Counted from the first letter of the stretch, positions 1 to 8,086 are shown. The stretch is 64,000 bases of DNA from Salipiger thiooxidans (GCF_900102075.1 NZ_FNAV01000006.1:1-64000), one strand, 5' to 3'. A program made the numbers and translations. The notes: a model not told the origin generated them from the letters alone.

Positions 1-306
1 GCGGCGCTCACGCCGTTATTCCACCCCGCAGGAACGCCAAGCCGTGGAAGGTGATCAACAGCTGGCGCGGCCGCCCGAAACGAGGCCCTGCGCGCCGCGA
101 AATACCTCGGCCGGGCCCTCTGGCGACGATGGAGCGGATACCACCGCAGGAGCCGCGTCGAGACCAAGATGCATTGTGTGAAACTGCTGGGCCAGCGGCT
201 CATGGCACGGGACTTCGACCGACAGGTCGCCGAGCTCCAAGTCCGCATCGTCGTCCTGAACGGCTACACCGCGCTCGGCATACCCGTCACGGAAGCAGTA
301 GGATAA
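1..306 (+). pseudogene. IS5-family transposase, C-terminal remnant with a frameshift
   Basis: This is the 3' end of a DDE transposase; the 5' part lies outside the window. The last reading frame ends at the TAA at 304-306 and contains the IS4/IS5 C1 signature Y-(2)-R-(3)-E-(6)-K, read as YHRRSRVETKMHCVK, which includes the catalytic glutamate. Upstream of about position 60 the similarity continues only in another frame (segment IPPRRNAKPWK, about 20-52), and the frame used downstream has a TGA at 52-54. A frameshift around 50-62 therefore separates the two parts. The IS end follows at 340-360. Family assignment comes from the signature and from remembered IS5-group proteins. The element is probably non-functional unless programmed frameshifting is used, which some IS5 relatives do, though usually near the middle of the gene. 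Confidence 0.8.
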
Positions 307-339
307 GTCCGTCCGGGGAAAGGGGAACCTCGGCGTTCA

Positions 340-360
340 GCCGATTTGTGCAACAGAGCC
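340..360 (+). repeat. Probable right terminal inverted repeat of the IS5-family remnant
   Basis: The sequence GCCGATTTGTGCAACAGAGCC lies 34 bases after the transposase stop. Its complement begins GGCTCTGTTGCACAAATC, which matches the type of end carried by IS5-group elements. The left end is outside the window, so neither the inverted partner nor a target duplication can be checked. Confidence 0.55.
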
Positions 361-415
361 GACCAGCAGCATGCCGTTTGGCAAACGCAGCGAATGGCCG
401 CTCGCCGCCCATTCC

Positions 416-571
416 GTTGAAAAACTCTTTGCTGCATTTGCAAATTTCGGAAATGTGGGAAGCGATTCCTCGACGAGCTGATTGCACCCCGTGATGCTGC
501 TAGAATCTGAATAATTCGGAATATTGTTCTACCAAATTTGACCTCAAAGCGCTGCATGAGAGTTTTTCAAC
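416..571. repeat. 156-bp element bounded by 13-bp perfect inverted repeats (MITE or IS remnant)
   Basis: GTTGAAAAACTCT at 416-428 is repeated as its exact reverse complement at 559-571. The interior is more AT-rich than its surroundings and has no convincing coding frame. Size and structure fit a miniature inverted-repeat element or the deleted core of an insertion sequence. No clear target duplication is visible immediately outside the arms. It sits next to the IS5-family remnant in a stretch of 460 bases (307-766) that holds no recognisable gene. Confidence 0.45.
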
Positions 572-651
572 ACAATCCGGCCCTCGCGTCGATACTCTCC
601 GGCCTCTCAAGTCGAGCCCTTTCGCCGTTCGCCACTCCCCACCACATACGC

Positions 652-686
652 AAACGGCCTCGGATTGCTCCGAGGCCGTTTTTTTC
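652..686 (+). terminator. Strong intrinsic terminator without a recognisable upstream gene
   Basis: A perfect 12-bp stem (AAACGGCCTCGG / CCGAGGCCGTTT) with a six-base loop is followed by a run of T on the plus strand. Read on the minus strand it is followed by only three T, so it could also serve as a weaker end for nrdJ, whose stop is at 767. Its orientation suggests a rightward transcript arising somewhere in 361-650, or the loss of the gene it once served. Confidence 0.7.
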
Positions 687-766
687 ATCTTCTCAGCCAA
701 AATGACCCTTTGAGCCGTTTAGGTCATGTCGTGTGACACACCACAACAACTTCAGCCCAACGCTCC

Positions 767-3049
767 TCACCCGCACTTCGAATGGCCGCAGGAGGAGCAG
801 GTCATGCAGCCTTCGACCATCATCATCGAGTACTGGCCGCAGGACGGGCAGGCCTTGCCGCGGGGGGCGTCGAGGCCGACGACCTTGGCCTGCGGGTCGG
901 ATTTCAGGCCCTTGCCCTCGCCCTCGAGGAAGCCGATCGAGACCATGTGGCGCTCGATCACGCCGCCGATGGCCGCGAGGATGGAGGGGATGTACTTGCC
1001 CTGAACCCAGGCGCCGCCGCGCGGATCGAACACCGCCTTCAGCTCCTCGACCACGAAACTCACGTCGCCGCCGCGTCGGAACACCGCCGAGATCATCCGG
1101 GTCAGCGCCACCGTCCAGGCGTAGTGCTCCATGTTCTTCGAGTTGATGAACACCTCGAACGGCCTCCGGTGGCCGCCAACGATGATGTCGTTGATCGTCA
1201 GGTAGATCGCGTGCTCGCTGTCCGGCCACTTCAGCTTGTAGGTCGCCCCCTCGAGCGCCTGTGGGCGGTCGAGCGGCTCGGACATGTAGATCACGTCGCC
1301 GCCCGCGGCCTCCTCGGCCAGTTCCGGGGTGTCGGCGGGCGTCTTCTCGGCGCTCTCCGAGACCGACAGGACCGAGCCCGTCACGTCGTTCGGGCGGTAG
1401 GTGGTGCAGCCCTTGCAGCCGGTCTCGTAGGCCTGCATGTAGACGTCCTTGAATGCTTCGAAGGAGATGTCCTCGGGGCAGTTGATCGTCTTCGAGATCG
1501 AGCTGTCGATCCACTTCTGCGCCGCCGCCTGCATGCGCACGTGGGCCTGAGGATCGAGGGTCTGTGCGTTGACGAAATACTCCGGCAGCTCGGCATCGCC
1601 CTTCAGGTCGCGCCACATCTGCACGGCGTAGTCCACGACCTCCTCCTCGGTACGGGTGCCGTCCTTCTGCAGCACCTTGCGGGTGTAGGCATAGGCGAAG
1701 ACCGGCTCGATCCCCGAGGACACGTTGCCCGCGTAGAGCGAGATCGTCCCCGTGGGCGCGATAGAGGTCAGCAGCGCGTTGCGGATGCCATGCTCGCGGA
1801 TGGCGTCACGGACGTCGTCATCCATGTTGAGCATGTTGCCCGTGGCGAGGTACTTCTCGGCGTCGAAGAGCGGGAAGGCGCCCTTCTCCTTCGCCAGCTC
1901 CACCGAAGCGAGATAGGAGGCGCGGGCGATGAGCCGCAGCCAGGCCTCGGTCTGTGCCGCCGCCTCCTTAGAGCCGTAGCGCAGCCCCTTCATCAGCAGC
2001 GCATCCGCAAGCCCGGTGACCCCGAGCCCGATGCGGCGCTTGTTCTGCGCCTCCTCGAGCTGTTGCGGCAGCGGGAAGCGCGAGGCGTCGACGACGTTGT
2101 CCATCATCCGCACCGCGGTGGCCACGAGCGCCTCGAGCTCGGCCTCGTCAAGATGCGCTTCCGCCTCGAAGGGCTGCTTCACCAGCCGCGCGAGGTTGAT
2201 CGACCCCAGCAGGCAGGCCCCGTAGGGCGGCAGCGGCTGCTCGCCACAGGGGTTGGTGGCGGCGATCTGCTCGACGTAGGAGAGGTTGTTGGCCTTGTTG
2301 ATGCGGTCGATGAAGATCACGCCCGGCTCGGCGTAATCGTAGGTCGCCCGCATGATCCGGTTCCACAGGTCCCCCGCCTTGACGGTCCGGTAGACCTTGT
2401 CGCCGTAGACCAGCTCCCACGACCCGTCCGCCTTGACCGCCTCCATGAAGGCGTCGGTCACCAGCACGCTGAGGTTGAACATGCGCAGCCGCGCCGAATC
2501 CGCCTTGGCGCCGATGAACTGCTCGATGTCCGGGTGGTCGCAACGCATGGTGGCCATCATCGCGCCGCGGCGCGAGCCCGCCGACATGATGGTGCGGCAC
2601 ATGGCATCCCAGACATCCATGAACGACAGCGGCCCCGAGGCATCGGCCGCGACACCCGCGACCGGCGCGCCCTTGGGCCGGATGGTCGAGAAATCGTAGC
2701 CGATCCCCCCGCCCTGCTGCATGGTCAGCGCGGCCTCCTTCAGCATGTCGAAGATCCCCGCCATGCTGTCGGGGATCGTGCCCATGACGAAGCAGTTGAA
2801 CAGCGTCACCGACCGCGCCGTGCCGGCCCCGGCGGTGATCCGCCCGGCGGGCAGGTATTTGAAGTCCTCGAGCGCCTCGTAGAACCGCTGTTCCCAGCCC
2901 TCGGCGTCGGTCTCGACCGAGGCGAGCGAGCGCGCGATGCGGCGCCAGCTGTCCTCGACGGTGACGTCGATGGGGGACCCGTCCGCTTCCTTGAAGCGGT
3001 ACTTCATGTCCCAGATCTGTTCGGCGATGGGGGCGGCGAAACGGCTCAT
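767..3049 (-). CDS. nrdJ: Adenosylcobalamin-dependent (class II) ribonucleotide reductase
   Basis: It reduces ribonucleotides to deoxyribonucleotides in the cytoplasm, using adenosylcobalamin to make the thiyl radical, so it works with or without oxygen. The 760 residues show the family landmarks: an active-site cysteine in LFNCFVMGT (about 84), NPCGEQ with the radical-site cysteine (about 265), the TSIAPTGTIS segment (about 430), and a C-terminal cysteine-rich tail (CPSCGQ, CSSCGHSKCG, last 30 residues) that re-reduces the active site. The length fits the short B12-dependent form common in Rhodobacterales. No class I nrdAB is present here. The nrdR regulator is encoded separately at 26.5-27.0 kb. 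It is divergent from the DUF1489 gene across 134 bases. No cobalamin riboswitch is evident upstream. Confidence 0.95.
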   Translation of the reverse strand: MSRFAAPIAEQIWDMKYRFKEADGSPIDVTVEDSWRRIARSLASVETDAEGWEQRFYEALEDFKYLPAGRITAGAGTARSVTLFNCFVMGTIPDSMAGIFDMLKEAALTMQQGGGIGYDFSTIRPKGAPVAGVAADASGPLSFMDVWDAMCRTIMSAGSRRGAMMATMRCDHPDIEQFIGAKADSARLRMFNLSVLVTDAFMEAVKADGSWELVYGDKVYRTVKAGDLWNRIMRATYDYAEPGVIFIDRINKANNLSYVEQIAATNPCGEQPLPPYGACLLGSINLARLVKQPFEAEAHLDEAELEALVATAVRMMDNVVDASRFPLPQQLEEAQNKRRIGLGVTGLADALLMKGLRYGSKEAAAQTEAWLRLIARASYLASVELAKEKGAFPLFDAEKYLATGNMLNMDDDVRDAIREHGIRNALLTSIAPTGTISLYAGNVSSGIEPVFAYAYTRKVLQKDGTRTEEEVVDYAVQMWRDLKGDAELPEYFVNAQTLDPQAHVRMQAAAQKWIDSSISKTINCPEDISFEAFKDVYMQAYETGCKGCTTYRPNDVTGSVLSVSESAEKTPADTPELAEEAAGGDVIYMSEPLDRPQALEGATYKLKWPDSEHAIYLTINDIIVGGHRRPFEVFINSKNMEHYAWTVALTRMISAVFRRGGDVSFVVEELKAVFDPRGGAWVQGKYIPSILAAIGGVIERHMVSIGFLEGEGKGLKSDPQAKVVGLDAPRGKACPSCGQYSMMMVEGCMTCSSCGHSKCG

Positions 3050-3183
3050 GGCAGCGTGAATCCTCTTTGGCAGACGTGCCTGATAGCAGCCACCATCTTA
3101 GCACGTAAAGTCACGATTCCTACCAAAGCTTGAAACCGCTCCGTGACAGAATACAATATGGTGTGCACCTCCCGGAGGACTCT

Positions 3184-3615
3184 GTGGATAAATTCACCCA
3201 TCTCATCAAGCTCAGCGTCGGAACCGACAGCGTCGAGAGCCTGAGCGCCTGGCAGGACAGCGGCGCCGCCCAGACCACGGACGGCCTGCCCTGCCACGTC
3301 ACCCGGATGTGGCCGAAGCGCGAGGCCGAGATTCTCGCCGGCGGCAGCATCTACTGGGTCTTCCAGGGCCTGGTGCAATGCCGGCAGCCGATCCTGCGGC
3401 TCGACCGGGTGACCGGCTCGGACGGCATCGAACGCTGCGCCATCGTGCTGCAACCGGGGCTGATCCGCGTCGCCCCTGCCCCGCGCCGCCCGTTCCAAGG
3501 CTGGCGCTACCTCGCGCCGTCCGACGCGCCGCCGGATCTGTCGAAGACCCGCCAGCGCGAGCAGGAACTGCCGCCGGAACTGGCTGGCGCTCTGGCCGAG
3601 ATCGGTGTGCTCTGA
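3184..3615 (+). CDS. DUF1489 family protein
   Basis: This is a conserved alphaproteobacterial protein of unknown function, 143 residues from a GTG start at 3184. That start has GGAGG at 3174-3178 at good spacing and gives the N-terminus VDKFTHLIKLSVGTDS, which agrees with remembered family members that begin near the KLSVG motif. An ATG at 3130 in the same frame would add 18 residues without a good ribosome site. No membrane segments or signal peptide are visible; tryptophans and arginines are scattered through the middle (TRMWPKR, IYWVFQGL). It is divergent from nrdJ, and its stop lies six bases from the end of the convergent ydcF. Function is not inferred. Confidence 0.85.
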   Translation: MDKFTHLIKLSVGTDSVESLSAWQDSGAAQTTDGLPCHVTRMWPKREAEILAGGSIYWVFQGLVQCRQPILRLDRVTGSDGIERCAIVLQPGLIRVAPAPRRPFQGWRYLAPSDAPPDLSKTRQREQELPPELAGALAEIGVL

Positions 3616-3621
3616 ACCGCC

Positions 3622-4119
3622 TCAGCGGCCCCTGCCGCGCAGTGCGTACCAACCGTAGGCCACCACCTCGCGCGCCGCGGCGCGCAGCTGGCCCGCGGGA
3701 TCGGCGCCCCTGAACGACGGCGCCGCCCCTCGCGCCACCAGCCCGGCCCGGCGCGCCACCAGCAGCGCCCGCGGCAGGTGATAGCGCTCGCTCACCACCA
3801 CCACCTCGCGCACCGCAAGCCGCTCGAGGATGGGCAGTGCGAAGCGGATGTTCTCTTCGGTAGTGGTCGAGCGCGCCTCGCGGTACAGGTCGCGCGCCGG
3901 CACCCCGGCCTGCCCGCAGATCTCCACGATCAGCGCCGCCTCCGCCGGCGGATGCACGCCGACCCCGCCGCAGCCCACCACCGCGCGCACCGCGCCCGCG
4001 TGCCAGAGCCGCGCGCCCTCCAGCGCCCGGCGCCGCAGCGTCGGGGACGCCTCGCCTCCCGGCCAGACCGCCGCCCCCAGCACCAGCGCCACCGGCAGGT
4101 CCTCGCGTCCGCTCTTCAT
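3622..4119 (-). CDS. YdcF/SanA-like DUF218 domain protein
   Basis: A 165-residue protein consisting essentially of one DUF218 (ElyC/SanA/YdcF) domain: LVLGAAVW near the N-terminus, the conserved acidic stretch around REARSTTTEENIRFA, and the VVVSERYHLPRA segment. Relatives include envelope-integrity proteins, but the enzymatic activity is not settled. No membrane anchor is seen with this start. ATG at 4119 is chosen because further upstream ATGs (4164, 4200) lie at or inside the terminator of the preceding operon. The start codon falls inside a short dispersed repeat (4114-4153), so the promoter and ribosome site may derive from that repeat. It is convergent with the DUF1489 gene. Confidence 0.8.
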   Translation of the reverse strand: MKSGREDLPVALVLGAAVWPGGEASPTLRRRALEGARLWHAGAVRAVVGCGGVGVHPPAEAALIVEICGQAGVPARDLYREARSTTTEENIRFALPILERLAVREVVVVSERYHLPRALLVARRAGLVARGAAPSFRGADPAGQLRAAAREVVAYGWYALRGRGR

Positions 4120-4153
4120 CTTGCCAGATAAACTCCCGCCGGAGGCATCCTGC
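4114..4153. repeat. Short dispersed palindromic repeat, copy A
   Basis: This stretch shares the exact 16-mer CCCGCCGGAGGCATCC (4135-4150) with copy B at 19853-19868, and similar bases before it (TTCATCTTGCC versus TTCCTCTGGCC). A diverged version occurs near 61461-61491. It covers the start codon of ydcF. The pattern resembles the small intergenic repeats often seen in Rhodobacterales chromosomes; that link is from memory. Confidence 0.5.
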
Positions 4154-4164
4154 CCCCTCCACAT

Positions 4165-4197
4165 GAAAACACCGCCGGAGCATGGGCCCCGGCGGTG
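4165..4197 (-). terminator. Intrinsic terminator of the xdh-BMP transporter operon
   Basis: A 9-bp GC stem (CACCGCCGG / CCGGCGGTG, loop of ten) is followed on the minus strand by TTTTC. It lies 22 bases after the stop of the binding-protein gene, the last gene of the operon. Confidence 0.8.
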
Positions 4198-4218
4198 CAA
4201 GCCATCCGGCGATCCCGA

Positions 4219-5298
4219 TCAGTTCGGGATGTCGCCGGTCACGCCCTCGACGTAGAAGTCCATGCCGGCGAGCGTGCCGTCATCCGCGACCTCGCCCTCG
4301 GCAAGCCAAGCCGAGCCGTCCTGCTTGTTGATCGGGCCGGTGAAGGGGTGATACGCGCCCGACGCGATGTCCTCCTTCATCTTGGTGACTGTCGCCAGCG
4401 CGTCCTCGGGGATCGGGCCGGTGAACTCGCCGATGCCGACCATGCCGTCACCGATGCCCTGCCAGGTGTTGTGGCTGGTCCAGGTACCGTCGATGACCGC
4501 CTGCACCCGGTCGATGTAATAGGGCGCCCATTCGTCGATGATCGACGAGAGCCGCGGTTCGGGCTTGTACTCGGCCATGTCGGCGGCCTGGCCGAAGCCG
4601 TAGGCACCTGCCTTCTCGAGCACCGCCAGCGGCGCGGTCGAGTCGGTGTGGGCAAGCACCACGTCCGCGCCCTGGTCGAGCAGCGCCTGCGTCGCGTCCG
4701 CTTCCTTGGCCGGGTCGAACCAGGTGTTGAGCCAGACCACCGCGATCTCGACGTCGGGGTTGGCCTTGGCGGCGTGCAGGTAGGACGAGTTGATGCCGCG
4801 GATCACTTCCGGGATCGGGAAGGAGCCGATGTAGCCGATCTTGTTGGTCTTGGTCATCGCTCCGGCGAGGTAGCCGGTGATGGCGCGGCCCTCGTAGAAG
4901 CGCGCGGAATAGGCCGAGACATTGTCGGCGGTCTTGTAGCCGGTGGCGTGCTCGAACTTCACGTCCGGGAACTTGGCCGCGACGTTGATGGTCGGATCCA
5001 TGTAGCCGAAGGAGGTGGTGAAGATCAGGTCCGCGCCCGACAGCGCCATCTGGGTCAGCACGCGCTCGGCGTCGGCGCCCTCGGGCACGCTCTCCTGCTC
5101 GATCACCTCGACCGCGTCGCCGAAATGCTCCTTCATCTTCATCGCCGCCTCGTGGTGGTGCTGCGACCAGCCGCCGTCGTTCACCGGCCCGACGTAGACG
5201 AAGCCGACCTTCGGCGTGTCCTGGGCAAGGGCGGCGCCACCGGCCAGGGCGAGGCCCAGCGCGGCGGAAGTGGCGAGAAGCGTTCTGCGTTTGATCAT
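4219..5298 (-). CDS. BMP-family ABC transporter substrate-binding protein
   Basis: This is the periplasmic binding component of a purine/nucleoside-type ABC importer (BMP, PnrA-like). The 359-residue precursor has an N-terminal signal: KRRTLL followed by a hydrophobic Ala/Leu stretch and a likely AQ cleavage near residue 26. The paired arginines leave Tat export possible. The mature part opens with KVGFVYVGPVNDGGW, the typical BMP first strand and loop, and continues with DLIFTTSFGYMD and the HATGYK segment. It overlaps the channel gene by four bases (ATGA) and ends the operon before a terminator. Neighbouring xdhABC suggests hypoxanthine, xanthine or nucleosides as ligand; this is inference from context. 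Many Rhodobacterales have such a cluster near purine catabolism genes. Confidence 0.9.
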   Translation of the reverse strand: MIKRRTLLATSAALGLALAGGAALAQDTPKVGFVYVGPVNDGGWSQHHHEAAMKMKEHFGDAVEVIEQESVPEGADAERVLTQMALSGADLIFTTSFGYMDPTINVAAKFPDVKFEHATGYKTADNVSAYSARFYEGRAITGYLAGAMTKTNKIGYIGSFPIPEVIRGINSSYLHAAKANPDVEIAVVWLNTWFDPAKEADATQALLDQGADVVLAHTDSTAPLAVLEKAGAYGFGQAADMAEYKPEPRLSSIIDEWAPYYIDRVQAVIDGTWTSHNTWQGIGDGMVGIGEFTGPIPEDALATVTKMKEDIASGAYHPFTGPINKQDGSAWLAEGEVADDGTLAGMDFYVEGVTGDIPN

Positions 5299-6068
5299 TC
5301 CTGGTCTCCCATGGGTTTCTTGGTCATGTTGTCGGGCCCGTCGGCGCCGTCACCCTCCGGGTGCGCCTTGAGCCTGAGAAGTTGCGAGGTGATGATGCCC
5401 GCCGGAATGGCGACGATCCCCACCCCGATCAGGACGGTCAGACCGGTGAAGATCCGCCCGCCGGTGGTGATCGGATAGACGTCGCCGTACCCGACCGTGC
5501 TCAGCGTCGCGAGCGCCCACCACATGGACTGCGGCACCGAGCCGAACTTGTCCGGCTGCGCCACGTGTTCGAAGAAATGGATGCCCACCGAGGCGATGAA
5601 CAGCACCAGAACCGCCACCGCGGTGAACAGGATCAGTTCGTCCCGCGAGGCCTCGAGCGCCAGCTCCAGCCGCCGCGACGCCCGTCGCAGCCGCAGGAGC
5701 TTCAGCAGCCGGAAGGCCCGCATCAGCCGCAGCACGCGCAGGCTCTGGGTGTGCGGCTGCAACAGCAGCAGCCCCGGCAGCACCGCCAGCAGGTCGACGA
5801 TGCCCCAGAAGCTGATCGCGTAGCGCCAGCGCGACGGCGCCGCCCAGAGCCGCAGCAGGTACTCCGCCGCGAAGCCCCAGAGCAGCAGGAACTCGGCCAC
5901 GGTCATCATGTGCCGCACCACCTGCGGCAGCCACTCCGCGCCCTCGAGCAGGATGATCAGCGCCGAGATGAAGATGAGCCCGTGGAAGGCCCATGCGATC
6001 CGCGCGCCGTAGCGCGGGTCCTGCCCGTCCAGCGCCGCGCGCATCCGCTCCCTGCTCACTCCGAACAC
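5295..6068 (-). CDS. Voltage-gated-type potassium channel / ion transporter
   Basis: A 257-residue six-helix channel subunit. Helices S1-S4 occupy roughly residues 25-130, with an arginine-rich S4-like stretch (LRVLRLMRAFRLLKLLRLRR). A pore loop at about 185-195 carries the selectivity filter TVGYGD, and a last helix (GLTVLIGVGIVAIPAGI) follows. The filter predicts K+ selectivity. The tail is short and hydrophilic, with no RCK/TrkA-N domain. It lies between the permease genes and the binding-protein gene, 24 bases after the permease and overlapping the binding protein by four bases, so it is probably cotranscribed and translationally coupled with a nucleoside-type transporter. That placement is unusual; no direct role in purine uptake is shown by the sequence. 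Confidence 0.9.
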   Translation of the reverse strand: MFGVSRERMRAALDGQDPRYGARIAWAFHGLIFISALIILLEGAEWLPQVVRHMMTVAEFLLLWGFAAEYLLRLWAAPSRWRYAISFWGIVDLLAVLPGLLLLQPHTQSLRVLRLMRAFRLLKLLRLRRASRRLELALEASRDELILFTAVAVLVLFIASVGIHFFEHVAQPDKFGSVPQSMWWALATLSTVGYGDVYPITTGGRIFTGLTVLIGVGIVAIPAGIITSQLLRLKAHPEGDGADGPDNMTKKPMGDQE

Positions 6069-6092
6069 CGTTCCTCCCCCACCGAGCGCTCA

Positions 6093-7001
6093 TCAGGAGG
6101 CCGCGTGGAACGGCCTGCCCAGCGATCCGGGCGCCCCATGACTACCACGGGCGGAGATGATCACCAGCACGATGATGGTGATGAGGTAAGGCGACATCGA
6201 CAGCAGCTCGACCGGCACCGTGGTGCCCGCCGCCTGCAGGTTGAGCTGGATCACCGTCACCCCGCCGAAGAGGTAGGCGCCGATCAGCACACCGAGCGGC
6301 CGCCAGCTTGCGAAGACCACGATGGCAAGCGCGATCCAGCCGGCGCCGGCGGTCATGCCCTCGGTCCATTGCGGCACCCGCACGAGGCTCACGTAGGCGC
6401 CGCCAAGGCCCGCGCAGGCGCCGCCGAAAGCGATCGCCGCCATCCGCACCCGTACCACCTTGTAGCCGAGCGCGTGGGCGCTCTCGTGGTCCTCGCCCAC
6501 CGCGCGCAGGATCAGCCCGGCCCGGGTGAACTTGAGGAACGCCCAGACCGCGACCACGAGCGCGAGGCTCAGGTAGACGACGAAGTCATGCGAGAACAGC
6601 ATCCGACCCGCCACCGGGATGTCGCCCAGCAGCGGAATGTCGAGCTTGGGCAGGCTCGGCGCCCGCTGGCCCTCGTAGTTCGAGCCGATCAGCGCCGACA
6701 GCCCCAGCCCCACCAGCGTGAGCCCGAGGCCCGTCGCCACCTGGTTCGACAGCAGGTACTGCGTCAGGATGCCGAAGCTCAGCGACAGCACCGCCGAGGC
6801 CACCGCCGCGCCGAGAAAGCCCAGCGTCGGCGACCCGGTGGTGACGGCGATGGCAAAACCCATGACCGCGCCGGTGATCATCATACCCTCGACGCCGAGG
6901 TTCAGCACCCCGGCCTTTTCGGTCACCAGCTCGCCGATGGCGGCCAGCAGGATCGGCGTGGCCGAGACCATGATCGAGACGACAAGCAGCACTGGATCCA
7001 T
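6093..7001 (-). CDS. ABC transporter permease, BMP/nucleoside type (second permease)
   Basis: A 302-residue inner-membrane permease of the BPD_transp_2 class, resembling the YufQ/NupQ subunit of nucleoside importers. The start MDPVLLVVSIMVSATPILLAAIG is followed by the typical LNLGVEGMM segment (about residue 35) and about eight to ten hydrophobic helices. The ATG at 7001 shares one base with the stop of the preceding permease (TGATG), the usual tight coupling of the two permease subunits. It should form the translocation channel with the partner permease and use the ATPase encoded upstream. Confidence 0.9.
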   Translation of the reverse strand: MDPVLLVVSIMVSATPILLAAIGELVTEKAGVLNLGVEGMMITGAVMGFAIAVTTGSPTLGFLGAAVASAVLSLSFGILTQYLLSNQVATGLGLTLVGLGLSALIGSNYEGQRAPSLPKLDIPLLGDIPVAGRMLFSHDFVVYLSLALVVAVWAFLKFTRAGLILRAVGEDHESAHALGYKVVRVRMAAIAFGGACAGLGGAYVSLVRVPQWTEGMTAGAGWIALAIVVFASWRPLGVLIGAYLFGGVTVIQLNLQAAGTTVPVELLSMSPYLITIIVLVIISARGSHGAPGSLGRPFHAAS

Positions 7002-8086
7002 CAGGCCACCTCCTTGCGCGCGAAACGGACGCGGTAGTTCGTGAAGACGTCGGTGGCCAGCAGGAAGAACAGCAGCATCCCCTGGAACAGCTGGATCGAC
7101 GCGCCCGGCAACCCGAGCATGAGCTGCGCCAGCTCGCCGCCGATGTAGGTCAGCGCCATCAGCAGCCCCGCGGCAAGGATGCCAAAGGGGTTCAGCCGCC
7201 CGAGGAAGGCCACGATGATCGCCGTGAAGCCGTAGCCCGAGCCGAAGTCGATGCTGATCTGGCCCGCGGGCCCGGTGACCTCGAAAAGCCCCGCCATGCC
7301 GGCGAGCGCCCCCGAGATGCCGAGGCAGAGGAAGACGATGCGCGCGGGGCTCACGCCCGAGAACCGCGCCGCCCGCGGCGCCTCGCCGGTGAGCCGCACG
7401 TTGAAGCCCTGAATGTGCCGAGCCATCAGCACGTAGGCGCCGATCACCGCGACGAAGGCCACGAGCACGCCCCAGTGCATGCCGGTGTTGGCGACGAGCT
7501 CGTCGTTGAACACCGCAGGCCACTGCTTGAAGTTCCGCGAGCCGGGAAAGCCCTGCCCCTCGGGATTGCGCAGCCAGCCCGACGAGGCCGACGCGAGGAT
7601 GTTCTCGGCCACGTAGACCAGCATCAGCGAGACGAGGATCTCGTTGGTGCCGAACTTCGTCTTGAGCACCGCCGGGATCATCCCCCAGAGCCAGCCGCCG
7701 AGCGCACCCGCCACCACCATGAGCGGGAACAGCAACACGCTGTCGGAAGGGTAGAAGGCCAGCCCCACCGCGGCACCGGTGACGGCGCCCATGATGTACT
7801 GCCCCTCGGCCCCGATGTTCCAGATCCCGGCCCGGAAGCCGATGGACAGCCCGATGGCAATCAGGATCAGGGGCCCCGCCTTCACCAGCAGCTGCGGGCG
7901 TGAGTAGCCGGCGAACTGAGGATGGAAAAGCGGGTCCCAGAAGATCGTGCGGATGGCCTCGAGCGGCGGCTTGCCGAGCGCCGCGAACATGATGCCGCCG
8001 ACGATCATCGTCAGCACCACTGCGAGGATCGGCGTCAGCCCGGTCCAGAGCCGCGACGGCTGCGGGCGTCGTTCCAGTCGGATCAT
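7001..8086 (-). CDS. ABC transporter permease, BMP/nucleoside type (first permease)
   Basis: A 361-residue membrane protein resembling YufP/NupP. An N-terminal helix after a basic start is followed by the conserved FRAGIWNIGAEGQYIMG segment at about 80-96, KFGTNEILVSLMLVYVAEN around 140, and several further helices. It pairs with the next gene to form the heterodimeric permease. The ATG at 8086 overlaps the stop of a possible small gene (8083-8250) by four bases. If that small gene is not real, the spacing to the ATPase gene is 150 bases, which would be loose for this operon. Confidence 0.9.
   Translation of the reverse strand: MIRLERRPQPSRLWTGLTPILAVVLTMIVGGIMFAALGKPPLEAIRTIFWDPLFHPQFAGYSRPQLLVKAGPLILIAIGLSIGFRAGIWNIGAEGQYIMGAVTGAAVGLAFYPSDSVLLFPLMVVAGALGGWLWGMIPAVLKTKFGTNEILVSLMLVYVAENILASASSGWLRNPEGQGFPGSRNFKQWPAVFNDELVANTGMHWGVLVAFVAVIGAYVLMARHIQGFNVRLTGEAPRAARFSGVSPARIVFLCLGISGALAGMAGLFEVTGPAGQISIDFGSGYGFTAIIVAFLGRLNPFGILAAGLLMALTYIGGELAQLMLGLPGASIQLFQGMLLFFLLATDVFTNYRVRFARKEVA

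Noticed and set aside
612-646. tRNA-like 3' end (ACTCCCCACCA near 632-645)
   Set aside because: No T-arm stem, anticodon arm or matching acceptor 5' strand could be found upstream.
3148-3166. Possible NrdR box in front of nrdJ (ACACCATATTGTATT on the minus strand)
   Set aside because: Only about half the consensus positions match and no second box at the usual spacing is seen; not strong enough to annotate although nrdR is in the window.
3050-3183. Cobalamin riboswitch upstream of the B12-dependent nrdJ
   Set aside because: The gap is only 134 bases and lacks a recognisable B12-box; nothing supports a riboswitch.
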